From JBBQNJ01 sp038329845 (GTDB lineage Bacteria; Planctomycetota; Phycisphaerae; Tepidisphaerales; Tepidisphaeraceae), in assembly GCA_038329845.1 (NCBI GenBank), contig JBBQNJ010000036.1:1-44674 (forward strand): 44,674 nucleotides of DNA, given 5' to 3'. Below are positions 7,727 through 15,336 of the stretch, piece after piece; position 1 is the stretch's first letter; each line of letters opens with the position of its first letter. The position numbers and the translations under genes are program-made. The notes beneath the pieces are model-generated. The model was given only the letters and a program-made list of their open reading frames with translations, was not told the DNA's origin and did no database searches.

Positions 7727-8755
7727 ATGAAAGCGGCGGTGACTCGACAGTGGGAACGGATCGAAGTGATGGATCGGGAGACGCCGGCGCTGCGCGATGG
7801 CGAATGCCTAGTGCGTGTGCGGTACGCGGGCATCTGCGGCTCGGATGTCCATATTTTCCAGGGGCACCACCCCACGGCTAAGGCGCCGGTGGTGCAGGGA
7901 CACGAGTTCGTGGGGACGCTGGAGCAGATCGGCCCGGGCGTGGCCACGGAGATCAAGGTGGGCGAGCGGGTGGTGGTCGAGCCGCTGATCAGTTGCGGGC
8001 GCTGCGAGGCGTGCCGGGCGGGGCATCATCATGTGTGTCGCAAGCTGGGGCTGCTGGGGATTCACGCCGACGGGGCGTTCGCCGAAAAGCTGCGGGTTTT
8101 GGCGGAAAAGATGATCCGCGTGCCCGAGGAGTTGTCGGATCGGGTCGCGGCACTCGCCGAGCCGTTCGCGGTGGGTTTTCATGTCTGTTCACGCGGGGAA
8201 TTGCGCAACGGGGATCGGGCACTGATCGTGGGGGCCGGGCCGATCGGTCTGATTATCGGGATCGTCGCGCGGCTGTCGGGCGCTTCGGTCACGTTCGCCG
8301 AGATTCAGCCGGCGCGGATCGAGCAGGCCAAGGCGATGGGGTTCGCGGCGTTCAACAGCGGCGGCGATCCGGCGGCGATCGTGGGCGAGGCGACCGGCGG
8401 GGATGGTTTCGACGTGGTTTTCGAGGTTTCCGGATCGGCCCCTGGGGTGCTGCTGGCGACGGAACTGTGCCGCGCCCGTGGACGGGTGGTGCAGGTGGGA
8501 TTTTTTGGTAAACGTCCCGAGGCGGACTTGATGAAAGTGATTTTCAAGGAGCTTTCGATCATCGGAAGCCGGGTGTACACGCTGGAGGATTTTCGGCGCA
8601 CCGTGCCGATGCTGGCGCGGATCGTTCGGGAGAAACATTTCGATGTTGAGAGCCTGATCGACAGCACCTGCGGATTGGACGGGGTCGAGTCGAGCATTGG
8701 GCGGATGATCCGCGGGGAATGCAAGGGGAAGATTCTTGTGGACCTGGGTCGCTGA
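7727..8755 (+). CDS. Zinc-dependent medium-chain alcohol/sugar dehydrogenase
   Basis: The product is 342 residues. It has catalytic-zinc ligands in GICGSDVHIF and GHEFVG, and the four-cysteine structural zinc site CGRCEACRAGHHHVC. The NAD-binding VGAGPIGLIIG is followed by a beta-alpha-beta core. The family includes L-threonine, sorbitol, galactitol and other polyol or uronate dehydrogenases; the substrate is unknown. The start at 7727 has AGAGGAT at a good distance, and longer frames to 7583 overlap the divergent GH130 gene and are implausible. It is the first gene of a probable three-gene run with an SDR and a heparinase-like lyase, so oxidation of a sugar released by that locus is the most likely role (inference). 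Confidence 0.9.
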   Translation: MKAAVTRQWERIEVMDRETPALRDGECLVRVRYAGICGSDVHIFQGHHPTAKAPVVQGHEFVGTLEQIGPGVATEIKVGERVVVEPLISCGRCEACRAGHHHVCRKLGLLGIHADGAFAEKLRVLAEKMIRVPEELSDRVAALAEPFAVGFHVCSRGELRNGDRALIVGAGPIGLIIGIVARLSGASVTFAEIQPARIEQAKAMGFAAFNSGGDPAAIVGEATGGDGFDVVFEVSGSAPGVLLATELCRARGRVVQVGFFGKRPEADLMKVIFKELSIIGSRVYTLEDFRRTVPMLARIVREKHFDVESLIDSTCGLDGVESSIGRMIRGECKGKILVDLGR

Positions 8756-8858
8756 AGCATCAAAGTAGATCGGGCTATGTTGGAACGGGCAGGCTGCCCT
8801 ACACGGCCCAGCAGCGGTCGTCGCTGAAGCATCAAAGGAGATCGGGCTATGTTGGAAC
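8748..8858 (+). repeat. Direct duplication of a stop-RBS-start cassette
   Basis: A 39-base segment occurs at 8748-8786 and again at 8820-8858, with one mismatch. Each copy carries the end of the dehydrogenase gene (GTCGCTGA), a leader, and the first codons of the SDR gene (ATGTTGGAAC). The second copy has AGGAG and drives the real SDR start at 8849. The first has AGTAG, so its ribosome binding site is damaged, and its ATG opens a 16-codon frame that ends in the second copy. Confidence 0.95.
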
Positions 8859-9565
8859 CACTGAAATCGCGCAGGATTATCATCGCGGGCGCTACCGGCG
8901 GGATCGGTTCGGCGGTGGCGCGGATGCTGGGTGCGGAAGGGGCATCGCTGGCGATCAGCGGGCGCGATGGGAAAAAAATTGAGTCGCTGCGCCGTGAATT
9001 GGAAGGCGCGGGGGTCAAGGCGTTCGCGGGGGTAATGGACGCGACGGACGACGCGGCGGCCGGGGCGTTTTTCGACAGCGCGGCGTCGGCGCTGGGGGGG
9101 CTTGATGCCTTGGTGGCATTGCCGGGAATGAGCCTGCCCGGGGTGATCGCCGATCAGCCGATCAAGGAGTTTCAGACGATGCTCGATGCGAACGTGACGA
9201 GCGTGTTCGTGCTGGCAAAGCAATTCGTCAAGCGGGTAGAGCGCGGTGAAGGCGGGCAGATCGTTGCCGTCGGATCGATGGCGGGCAAGCGGGCCAATCC
9301 GACCGCGCCGGGATATTGCGCGGCCAAGGCGGCGATGGCGATGCTCCTGCAAGGGCTGGCGTTGCAGGTCAAGGAGCGCAAGATTCGGGTGACCGGCGTA
9401 CACCCGGGCGCGGTCGATTCGGCCTTCTGGGGATCGCGCCAGGTGCCGCGGGAAAAAATGCTTCAGCCGGACGATGTGGCCGAGGCGGTGCGGTTCGTCC
9501 TGCAATTGCCGCCGCGCGTCGTGATGCACGAGCTGGCGTTCGAATCGCTGGAATTCTTCAAGTAA
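8849..9565 (+). CDS. Short-chain dehydrogenase/reductase (classical SDR)
   Basis: The product is 238 residues, the standard classical SDR length. The cofactor motif GATGGIG is at 14-20. The structural Asn is in DANVTSVF at 115. The catalytic triad is Ser143 (VGSMAG), Tyr156 and Lys160 (GYCAAK). It probably reduces or oxidises a sugar or keto-acid. Beside a polysaccharide lyase, reduction of the unsaturated uronate product is a reasonable guess, not shown. The ATG at 8849 follows AGGAG. It ends 24 bases before the heparinase-like gene, supporting co-transcription. Confidence 0.9.
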   Translation: MLEPLKSRRIIIAGATGGIGSAVARMLGAEGASLAISGRDGKKIESLRRELEGAGVKAFAGVMDATDDAAAGAFFDSAASALGGLDALVALPGMSLPGVIADQPIKEFQTMLDANVTSVFVLAKQFVKRVERGEGGQIVAVGSMAGKRANPTAPGYCAAKAAMAMLLQGLALQVKERKIRVTGVHPGAVDSAFWGSRQVPREKMLQPDDVAEAVRFVLQLPPRVVMHELAFESLEFFK

Positions 9566-9589
9566 ATCACCGGATCAGGCGGAACGACG

Positions 9590-11671
9590 ATGGGTCTTTT
9601 TCTCAATGGCGACGGGTGCCCGCGGGTCATCGCGGCGGCGAAGCGCGGCCCGCTGGCACCGCTCGTCTGGGCCATGCGTAACCGCGCTGAAAAGCACGCG
9701 GGGCAGCCGGGGCTGTTCGGCAAGGGTGAGCGATCCGACTGGTGGCACATCGTTTCCGATTACCTCACGGAAACGGCGATGATCCATGCGATCTCGCCGA
9801 CTGCGGCGCTGGCGACGTGGCTGCGCGATACGACGCTGGGGATCGTTCGCCGTTCGGAAGCCGATTGGGTAGGTCCGGCGTTCCGCGATCACCAGGCCGA
9901 TCCGCCGGTGGGGCATCTCGAGACCGCGCACCTGACCTGGTCGTGCGCCATCGTGCTGGACCTGGCGGGCGACGTCTTTTCCGGCCCCGAGCGCGACGAG
10001 GTGATCGCATGTCTGCGCCAGCGGGGGATGGTGCTGTGCCGGCGATGGCTGGAGCGATGTTCTTCGCTGAACAACTGGCACGCGGTGCTGAATGCCGGGG
10101 TGGGCGTGGCGGCGGCAGTGCTGGACGATCCGGACGCGATGGATATGGCCGGTCGGGGTCTGGCGATCGAAGCCGATAGTTTTCAACCCGATGGCAGCTA
10201 TGGAGAGTCGCTGCAATACGCCGGTTATGCCGCATACGCGATGATGCTTTGCCGGGAAGCGCTGATCCGCCGGGATGTGGGCCGGGCACCGCCGCCTGAT
10301 AGTGAGCGGCTTGCGGGCTGGATGCGCTGGTGCGTTCACAGCCATTTTTATTGCAAGGGCCTGGCGGGATGGGACGCCCAACCGCGCCCGCGGGCGGCGA
10401 ACTTCAACGACAGCGCGGCGATTTTCCATCCTTCGGGCGATCTGCTGCTGTACGTTGCGGCAAGGCACCGCACAACGCATCCGGTCGAGGCCGGGCTGGC
10501 GCGATGGATGTTCGATCGCGTCTATTCGGCCGCGCCCAATCGCGGGACCTTCGACGCCGGTAGTTTCGGTTTCCGCAATATCTATGGATTTCTGACTCCG
10601 CTGTTTCTGCCAGACGCCGCCGATCCGATCACGCCCGAGCAGGCGGGGTTGGCGGCCTTGGCGAGCTTCGGCAATGGCGACACGGTCGCCCGCGACGGCT
10701 GGGGCGGGCGCACGATCCTGGCCACGCACGGCGGCGGCGAGCCGCTGCACACGCTGAATCATCAACACGCCGATCTGAACAGCTTCATCCTGGTCCACAA
10801 CACCGAGCGATTGCTGGTCGATCCCGGGCACAGTTGCTATCGCGGCCTGGTCCACGAGATGATCGAGACGCGAACGATCACCCACAACACCTGCACGTTC
10901 GACTATCGTCCGGCGGCTCGGGACGGGATCCCGGAGCATTGGCTGCATCCCCGCACGCTCGACCAATCCCGCGGCGGGGGGCATCGGCGGATTGTGGATG
11001 GTCAACCGGGTCCGCTGCTGGACCGCAAGGCGCGGCGACTGATCGCCGCGGAGTCCGGGCCGGTGCGGGTCATCGGGTCGGAGGCGGGAGCGACGTATCC
11101 CTGGCCGATCGAGCGTTTTGCGCGGTTCTGGATTCTCGCCGGGCCGCACGTGTTATTCATCGTCGATCACATCGTCGCGGCCGAGCCAGTGACGACGACC
11201 TGGAGCTGGCTGTTCAACAATCGTGACGGGGAGCTTGAGTTGAAAATGGTTCCGCCCGATCGCCTGGTGGCGCGGCGCGGCGATGCGGGGATGAAGCTGT
11301 TTATGATGGCGCCGGCGCGGCAGCGCCAGCCGGTGGCGGCGTTTGTGCATGATCATTATCGTCCGCAGCCCATCGCCGAGGGGGGACACGGGGAAAACTC
11401 GCAGGGCAGCGGAATGCTCGTGCGCTGGACGGAAACGGACTCGAAGACCTCGCGGGTTGCGGTCATCGCCATCGCGGTGGACGACTACGGGATCATCAGC
11501 CAGTGGCACCTTCGCAGCGAAGGATCGGATGCGATCCTTGAATCGCCGGGCGGCGCTGAGCGCTGGGCGCTGCGGGTGGGCGAATCGTGCGATTCCCTCA
11601 GCATCAGCGAGCAGATCGGCAAGAAATCATGGCGAGTGAGCCGTCAAGGCGACGGCTGGTGCCTGGAATGA
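9590..11671 (+). CDS. Heparinase II/III-family polysaccharide lyase-like protein
   Basis: The product is 693 residues. The N-terminal two-fifths is an alpha/alpha toroid with the family motifs SLNNWHAVLNAGVGVAA and DGSYGESLQYAGYAAYAM. The C-terminal half (from about residue 370) is the heparinase II/III beta-sandwich, with LNHQHADLNSFILVHNTERL then LVDPGHSCY, and THNTCTFDY. Heparinase II/III-type enzymes cleave uronate-containing glycans (heparin, heparan, alginate, ulvan-like) by beta-elimination using Tyr/His/Asn residues, several of which appear conserved here. No signal peptide is visible, so it may act on imported oligosaccharides or be exported another way. It is the last gene of the run starting at 7727, and its 3' end overlaps the convergent GTPase gene by 28 bases. 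Confidence 0.88.
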   Translation: MGLFLNGDGCPRVIAAAKRGPLAPLVWAMRNRAEKHAGQPGLFGKGERSDWWHIVSDYLTETAMIHAISPTAALATWLRDTTLGIVRRSEADWVGPAFRDHQADPPVGHLETAHLTWSCAIVLDLAGDVFSGPERDEVIACLRQRGMVLCRRWLERCSSLNNWHAVLNAGVGVAAAVLDDPDAMDMAGRGLAIEADSFQPDGSYGESLQYAGYAAYAMMLCREALIRRDVGRAPPPDSERLAGWMRWCVHSHFYCKGLAGWDAQPRPRAANFNDSAAIFHPSGDLLLYVAARHRTTHPVEAGLARWMFDRVYSAAPNRGTFDAGSFGFRNIYGFLTPLFLPDAADPITPEQAGLAALASFGNGDTVARDGWGGRTILATHGGGEPLHTLNHQHADLNSFILVHNTERLLVDPGHSCYRGLVHEMIETRTITHNTCTFDYRPAARDGIPEHWLHPRTLDQSRGGGHRRIVDGQPGPLLDRKARRLIAAESGPVRVIGSEAGATYPWPIERFARFWILAGPHVLFIVDHIVAAEPVTTTWSWLFNNRDGELELKMVPPDRLVARRGDAGMKLFMMAPARQRQPVAAFVHDHYRPQPIAEGGHGENSQGSGMLVRWTETDSKTSRVAVIAIAVDDYGIISQWHLRSEGSDAILESPGGAERWALRVGESCDSLSISEQIGKKSWRVSRQGDGWCLE

Positions 11672-12741
11672 TCCGCCGGGGCCGGGGCGGGGGCCGGGAC
11701 CGAGGCGGGGGCGGGGGGGGCGGCCGCGGCCAGGCATTGGAGGATCGCCCGCTGGCGGGTTGTCCAACAGCGAAGGCGCGTGCGGTCGTGCGGATCGGTG
11801 AGAAACCGCGCGCGGATGAGCGCCCGCAGGCGATCGGTCCCCTGGTCGGCGATGGCGACGGTGGGCACATCGTCGGGGCCGGGCTGCCACAGGGCCGGGC
11901 GATCGATCTTGTTCGCCACGATGATCGCCCCGGCGGAATACGGCGCCGGACGCGGCGCGGTGACATCCATCACATGGATCAGCAGATCGGCGCCGGCGAC
12001 TTCTTCGGCGCTCAACTCCATCGCGGCCCGCTCGATCGGATCCTCGGTGGGGCGAGTGCCGGGAGTGTCGATCAGGCGGATGACCAGGCCGTCGATCTCG
12101 GCCATCGCCTCGACCCAGTCGCGGGTGGTCCCGGGAGAATCAGAGGTGATCGAACGATCTTCGGCGAAAAGGCGGTTGGCCAGGGTGCTCTTGCCGGCGT
12201 TCGCGTCCCCCACGATCGCTACGCGAGGTGGGGAGAGAAGCCACTCGAGAGTTCGGTCGGCCAGCGCTGCCCGGGCCTCGCCGGCGGTGAGCTTTGTGGC
12301 GCGGTCGCGCCAGATTCGCGGCTGGGCGAGCAGCAGCTCGATCCCGAGGCGAGATACAGCGCGGATCAGATGTTCGAGCATCTCGCGCTCGATCAAGTCG
12401 GCGGCATCGAATCGGCGGGGGTCGGCGCTCGAGCCGTCGGCGGGAAAGCCGGCGCCGCGGCAGAGATCGAGAAACCGGCTGACCACCCAAGCCCCGCCGT
12501 GAAGGCTGATGTCGGCGCCCGCGTTGTGCCGGACGATCACCGGATCGTCGATCACCTCTCGATGCTCGTCGATCACCTCGGCGTGAACGCACCGGCCGGG
12601 GCGGATCGGCTTGTCGCAGTGGCGAGCGAGAAACGCATCCACGTCGCGGCCGACCAGGCGGACCACCGCCAGCGCGGCGCTGCCGGGGGCGGTGAGAAGA
12701 ATCGCCCGGTTTTCGCCGGGCATCGTCGGATCAGGTTCCAT
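11644..12741 (-). CDS. MnmE/TrmE-like GTPase lacking the C-terminal active-site tail
   Basis: The product is 365 residues, against about 450 for MnmE. Residues 10-165 resemble the TrmE N-terminal and helical domains (LTAPGSAALAVVRLVG, SLHGGAWVVSRFLDL). The GTPase domain has G1 GDANAGKS at 178-185, a G2 Thr in SPGTTRD, G3 DTPG at 225-228 and G4 NKID at 277-280. True MnmE ends in a Cys-(Ile/Leu)-Gly-Lys motif required for tRNA wobble-uridine modification. Here the protein ends in an Ala/Pro-rich tail with no such motif. It may be a paralogue with another role, or a truncated MnmE. An ATG at 12723 matches the family start better than 12741; with 12741 it overlaps coaX by 11 bases. Confidence 0.8.
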   Translation of the reverse strand: MEPDPTMPGENRAILLTAPGSAALAVVRLVGRDVDAFLARHCDKPIRPGRCVHAEVIDEHREVIDDPVIVRHNAGADISLHGGAWVVSRFLDLCRGAGFPADGSSADPRRFDAADLIEREMLEHLIRAVSRLGIELLLAQPRIWRDRATKLTAGEARAALADRTLEWLLSPPRVAIVGDANAGKSTLANRLFAEDRSITSDSPGTTRDWVEAMAEIDGLVIRLIDTPGTRPTEDPIERAAMELSAEEVAGADLLIHVMDVTAPRPAPYSAGAIIVANKIDRPALWQPGPDDVPTVAIADQGTDRLRALIRARFLTDPHDRTRLRCWTTRQRAILQCLAAAAPPAPASVPAPAPAPADHSRHQPSP

Positions 12742-13507
12742 GCTTGATGTGATGCTGGGTGTAAGCCAACGCGATCCCGTAGAGGGTCAGGTCGGGGCTG
12801 ATGGCGTGGATCAGTTCCCAGTGTTCAAAGAGCTTTGCCGCGTCTCCGCCGGTGGCGATGATATCGGGCCACTGGCCCAGTTCCATCGCGTAGTTCTCGA
12901 CCAGCTCCTTCACCAGGCCCCGCACGCCGTAATATACGCCGTGAAGCATTGCCTGTTGGGTCGACCGGGCGAACGGTTCGGTGGGGACGGCGAACGGCAC
13001 CGACGGCAGTTGCGCCGTTCCCGCGCGAAGCGCCGCCAGCGACATGCCCACGCCGCAGGCGATGGCGCCGCCGAGAAACTCCCCGGCGTCGTTGCAGCAA
13101 TCGACTGTGATGGCGGTGCCGGCATCCACCACGACACAGGCCTTGCCCATCTGCGCGAACGCCGCGGCGATGTTCAACACGCGATCGACGCCGGTTTTTT
13201 CAGGCGATTCGGTCTTGACGGCGATGGGCAGGTCCAGGTCCGATCCCACCCAGGCGATTTTGCGGCCGTTCGCCGCCTGCGCTGCCGCCTGCTCGATCGG
13301 CTGGCGCATCGCGGGGTTGACGCACGCTCCGGCGATCGCGGCGTTGTCGCGCCCGTCGATGCGGCCCCAGGCTTCGGCGAACTTACCGGGCCAATCGCCG
13401 CCCGCGCTGTTCTCGATGCGCGTGACATACTCCAGCGAACCGGCGACGAAAACCCCGATCGCCGTGCGGCTGTTGCCCACGTTCACCACCATCAAGTTGA
13501 TTTCCAT
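12731..13507 (-). CDS. coaX: Type III pantothenate kinase
   Basis: It phosphorylates pantothenate in the first step of coenzyme A synthesis, without the feedback control of CoaA-type kinases. The 258 residues show the ASKHA-fold motifs TGVDRVLN (Asp108) and VVDAGTAITVD (Asp128), then GGAIACGVGMS and IIATGGDA. The first phosphate-binding motif reads VVNVGNSRT, with Asn9 where the family normally has a metal-binding Asp (DxGNT). The rest of the protein looks intact, so it is probably functional but variant. It lies 42 bases after ilvE and overlaps or abuts the MnmE-like gene, suggesting one transcript. Confidence 0.9.
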   Translation of the reverse strand: MEINLMVVNVGNSRTAIGVFVAGSLEYVTRIENSAGGDWPGKFAEAWGRIDGRDNAAIAGACVNPAMRQPIEQAAAQAANGRKIAWVGSDLDLPIAVKTESPEKTGVDRVLNIAAAFAQMGKACVVVDAGTAITVDCCNDAGEFLGGAIACGVGMSLAALRAGTAQLPSVPFAVPTEPFARSTQQAMLHGVYYGVRGLVKELVENYAMELGQWPDIIATGGDAAKLFEHWELIHAISPDLTLYGIALAYTQHHIKHGT

Positions 13508-13549
13508 GCCGGGGATAATAGGGGATGTTCACCGGGCCGGTAATGGTGT

Positions 13550-14482
13550 TCAGCCGGCGCGGACGTGGCGGTGGAACAGGTCCATCAGGCGGCGCGTGAT
13601 CGGGCCAGGCTCGCCGTTGCCGATGGCGCGACGGTCAATGTTGGTCACGGGCACCACCTCGGCGGCGCTGCCGGTGAGGAAGCACTCATCGGCGATGTAC
13701 AGGTCATGGCGCTGAATGCACTTTTCCACGCAGGGGATGTTGTGCATCCGGCAGAGGGTGAGGATCGTCTGGCGGGTGATCCCCGCGAGAATTCCGTCGG
13801 CGGTGGTGGGCGTGGCGATGACGCCGCCTTGGACGATGAAGATGTTGTCGCCGGAGCATTCCGAGACGTTGCCGTTGTGATTGAGCATGATCGCCTCGGG
13901 CACTTCGGCGTCCTCGGCCTCGAGCTTGGCCAGGATGTTGTTGAGGTAGTTCAGGCTCTTGATGCGCGGGCTGATGGCGTTGGGATGGTTGCGGATCACC
14001 GTGGCGGTGATGACGGCCATCCCCTTCTCGTACATGTGCCCCGGATACATCTCCATGGTGTCGGCGATGCAGAAGGTGCAAGGGGCGGCGCACTTGTTGG
14101 GATTTAGCCCCAGGTAACCAGCGCCGCGGGTGACGACCAGGCGAAGGTAGCAGTCGCTGAAGGCGTTGGCCTCGATGGTGCGGGTCATCGCGTCCATCAA
14201 TTGATCGTGGGTATACGGCACGACCAGGCGGATGGCCTTGGCCGAATCGTAGAGCCGGCGCAGGTGGGCATCGGCTTCGAAGATGCGGCCGCTGTAGACG
14301 CGGATTCCCTCGAAGACCCCGTCGCCGTAAAGCAGGCCGTGGTCGTACACGCTGATGCGGGCTTCGGATTTGTCCACTAGGGCGCCGTCGATCCAGACTT
14401 TTCTGGCGGCGCTTTCGATGCGGTCGGCCTGGACCTGGGCGGGATGGGGTTGGTCGGCGGTAGGGCTGCTGATCGTCTTCAC
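13550..14482 (-). CDS. ilvE: Branched-chain amino acid aminotransferase (fold type IV)
   Basis: It performs the last step of leucine, isoleucine and valine synthesis with pyridoxal phosphate. The 310 residues include KVWIDGALVDKSEARISVYD, DHGLLYGDGVFEGIRVY and YLRLVVTRGAGYLG. The PLP lysine lies in SPRIKSLNYLNN. Further motifs are GNVSECSGDNIFIV and DGILAGITRQTIL. The GTG start at 14482 is chosen because GGAG lies nine bases upstream; a longer frame from a TTG at 14554 would overlap lolD and has no such site. D-amino-acid transaminase and aminodeoxychorismate lyase share this fold, but the EGIRVY and SECSGDNIF motifs favour IlvE. Confidence 0.9.
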   Translation of the reverse strand: MKTISSPTADQPHPAQVQADRIESAARKVWIDGALVDKSEARISVYDHGLLYGDGVFEGIRVYSGRIFEADAHLRRLYDSAKAIRLVVPYTHDQLMDAMTRTIEANAFSDCYLRLVVTRGAGYLGLNPNKCAAPCTFCIADTMEMYPGHMYEKGMAVITATVIRNHPNAISPRIKSLNYLNNILAKLEAEDAEVPEAIMLNHNGNVSECSGDNIFIVQGGVIATPTTADGILAGITRQTILTLCRMHNIPCVEKCIQRHDLYIADECFLTGSAAEVVPVTNIDRRAIGNGEPGPITRRLMDLFHRHVRAG

Positions 14483-14550
14483 AGGTCGAATCTCCAGAGG
14501 ATCAATGAAACAACGGCGCCTCGTAGCGGCGTTGACGGCAGTGTAGCGGA

Positions 14551-15336
14551 TCAACCGGCGGTTTGCCGCGTGAGGGTGCCGGGGCCGTCGGGAGCGCGTT
14601 CCAGCCGGCCATCCTTGAGGACCAAGGCCCGGTCGGCCTCGCGGGCGAGCGTTCGGTCATGGGTCACCATGACGATCGTCTGCCCGCGGCGCTGATGCAG
14701 TTCCTCCAGCAAGGTCATAATCTGACGGCCCGTCTCGGCGTCGAGGTTTCCGGTCGGCTCATCGGCGAACAGCACCCGCGGGCGGTTCATCAAGGCCCGG
14801 GCGATCGCCACCCGCTGCCGCTCGCCGCCCGACAACTGGTTGGGCCGGTGCCGCAGCCGGTGGCCCAGCCCCAAGTCCCCGAGGATCTCCCCCGCCTGCG
14901 CCCGCAGCGCGGTGCGTTGACGGCGAAACCCGAGCCAGGAATGTTCGATCATGCTCGAAAGCAGGACGTTTTCCAAGACGTTCAGCTCCGGCAACAGGTG
15001 GTAGAACTGGAAGACGAACCCGAATTGGGTGTTTCGCAGGCGACTGCGTTCGGATTCTCCGATGGAAACCAGGTCTCGCCCCTCGTAGTCGATGCGCCCG
15101 GCGTCGGGGCGGTCCAACGCGCCCATTAGATGCAGCAGGGTGCTTTTGCCCGAGCCGCTGCGGCCTTCGATGGCGATGAACTCTCCAGCGCGGACCGTCA
15201 GATCCACATGCTTTAGAACGGTGATGACGCTATCGCCCATCTGGAACGATTTGCGGACCGCCTGGACGCGCACGATCGCGTCGGCGGAGTCGGTCGGGGT
15301 TGAGACGGGGATTTGGCTCATGGTGCGGCGACTCAT
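14551..15336 (-). CDS. lolD: ABC transporter ATP-binding protein, LolD type
   Basis: The product is 261 residues. Walker A GRSGSGKST is at 58-66. The signature is LSGGERQRVAIARAL, Walker B is VLFADEPTGNLD and the H-loop is MVTHD. FGFVFQFYHLLPELNVLENV is the Q-loop typical of LolD/MacB-type ATPases. It energises release of lipoproteins from the inner membrane for the outer membrane. The ATG overlaps the lolC stop in an ATGA, so the two are translationally coupled and probably form one complex. Confidence 0.92.
   Translation of the reverse strand: MSRRTMSQIPVSTPTDSADAIVRVQAVRKSFQMGDSVITVLKHVDLTVRAGEFIAIEGRSGSGKSTLLHLMGALDRPDAGRIDYEGRDLVSIGESERSRLRNTQFGFVFQFYHLLPELNVLENVLLSSMIEHSWLGFRRQRTALRAQAGEILGDLGLGHRLRHRPNQLSGGERQRVAIARALMNRPRVLFADEPTGNLDAETGRQIMTLLEELHQRRGQTIVMVTHDRTLAREADRALVLKDGRLERAPDGPGTLTRQTAG

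Noticed and set aside
8189..9529. 446-codon minus-strand frame across the dehydrogenase and SDR genes
   Set aside because: Composition is His/Arg/Pro-rich and it opposes two well-supported genes, so it is a shadow frame.
9575..11149. 524-codon minus-strand frame opposite the heparinase-like gene
   Set aside because: No recognisable domain; it arises from the GC-rich codon pattern of the real gene.
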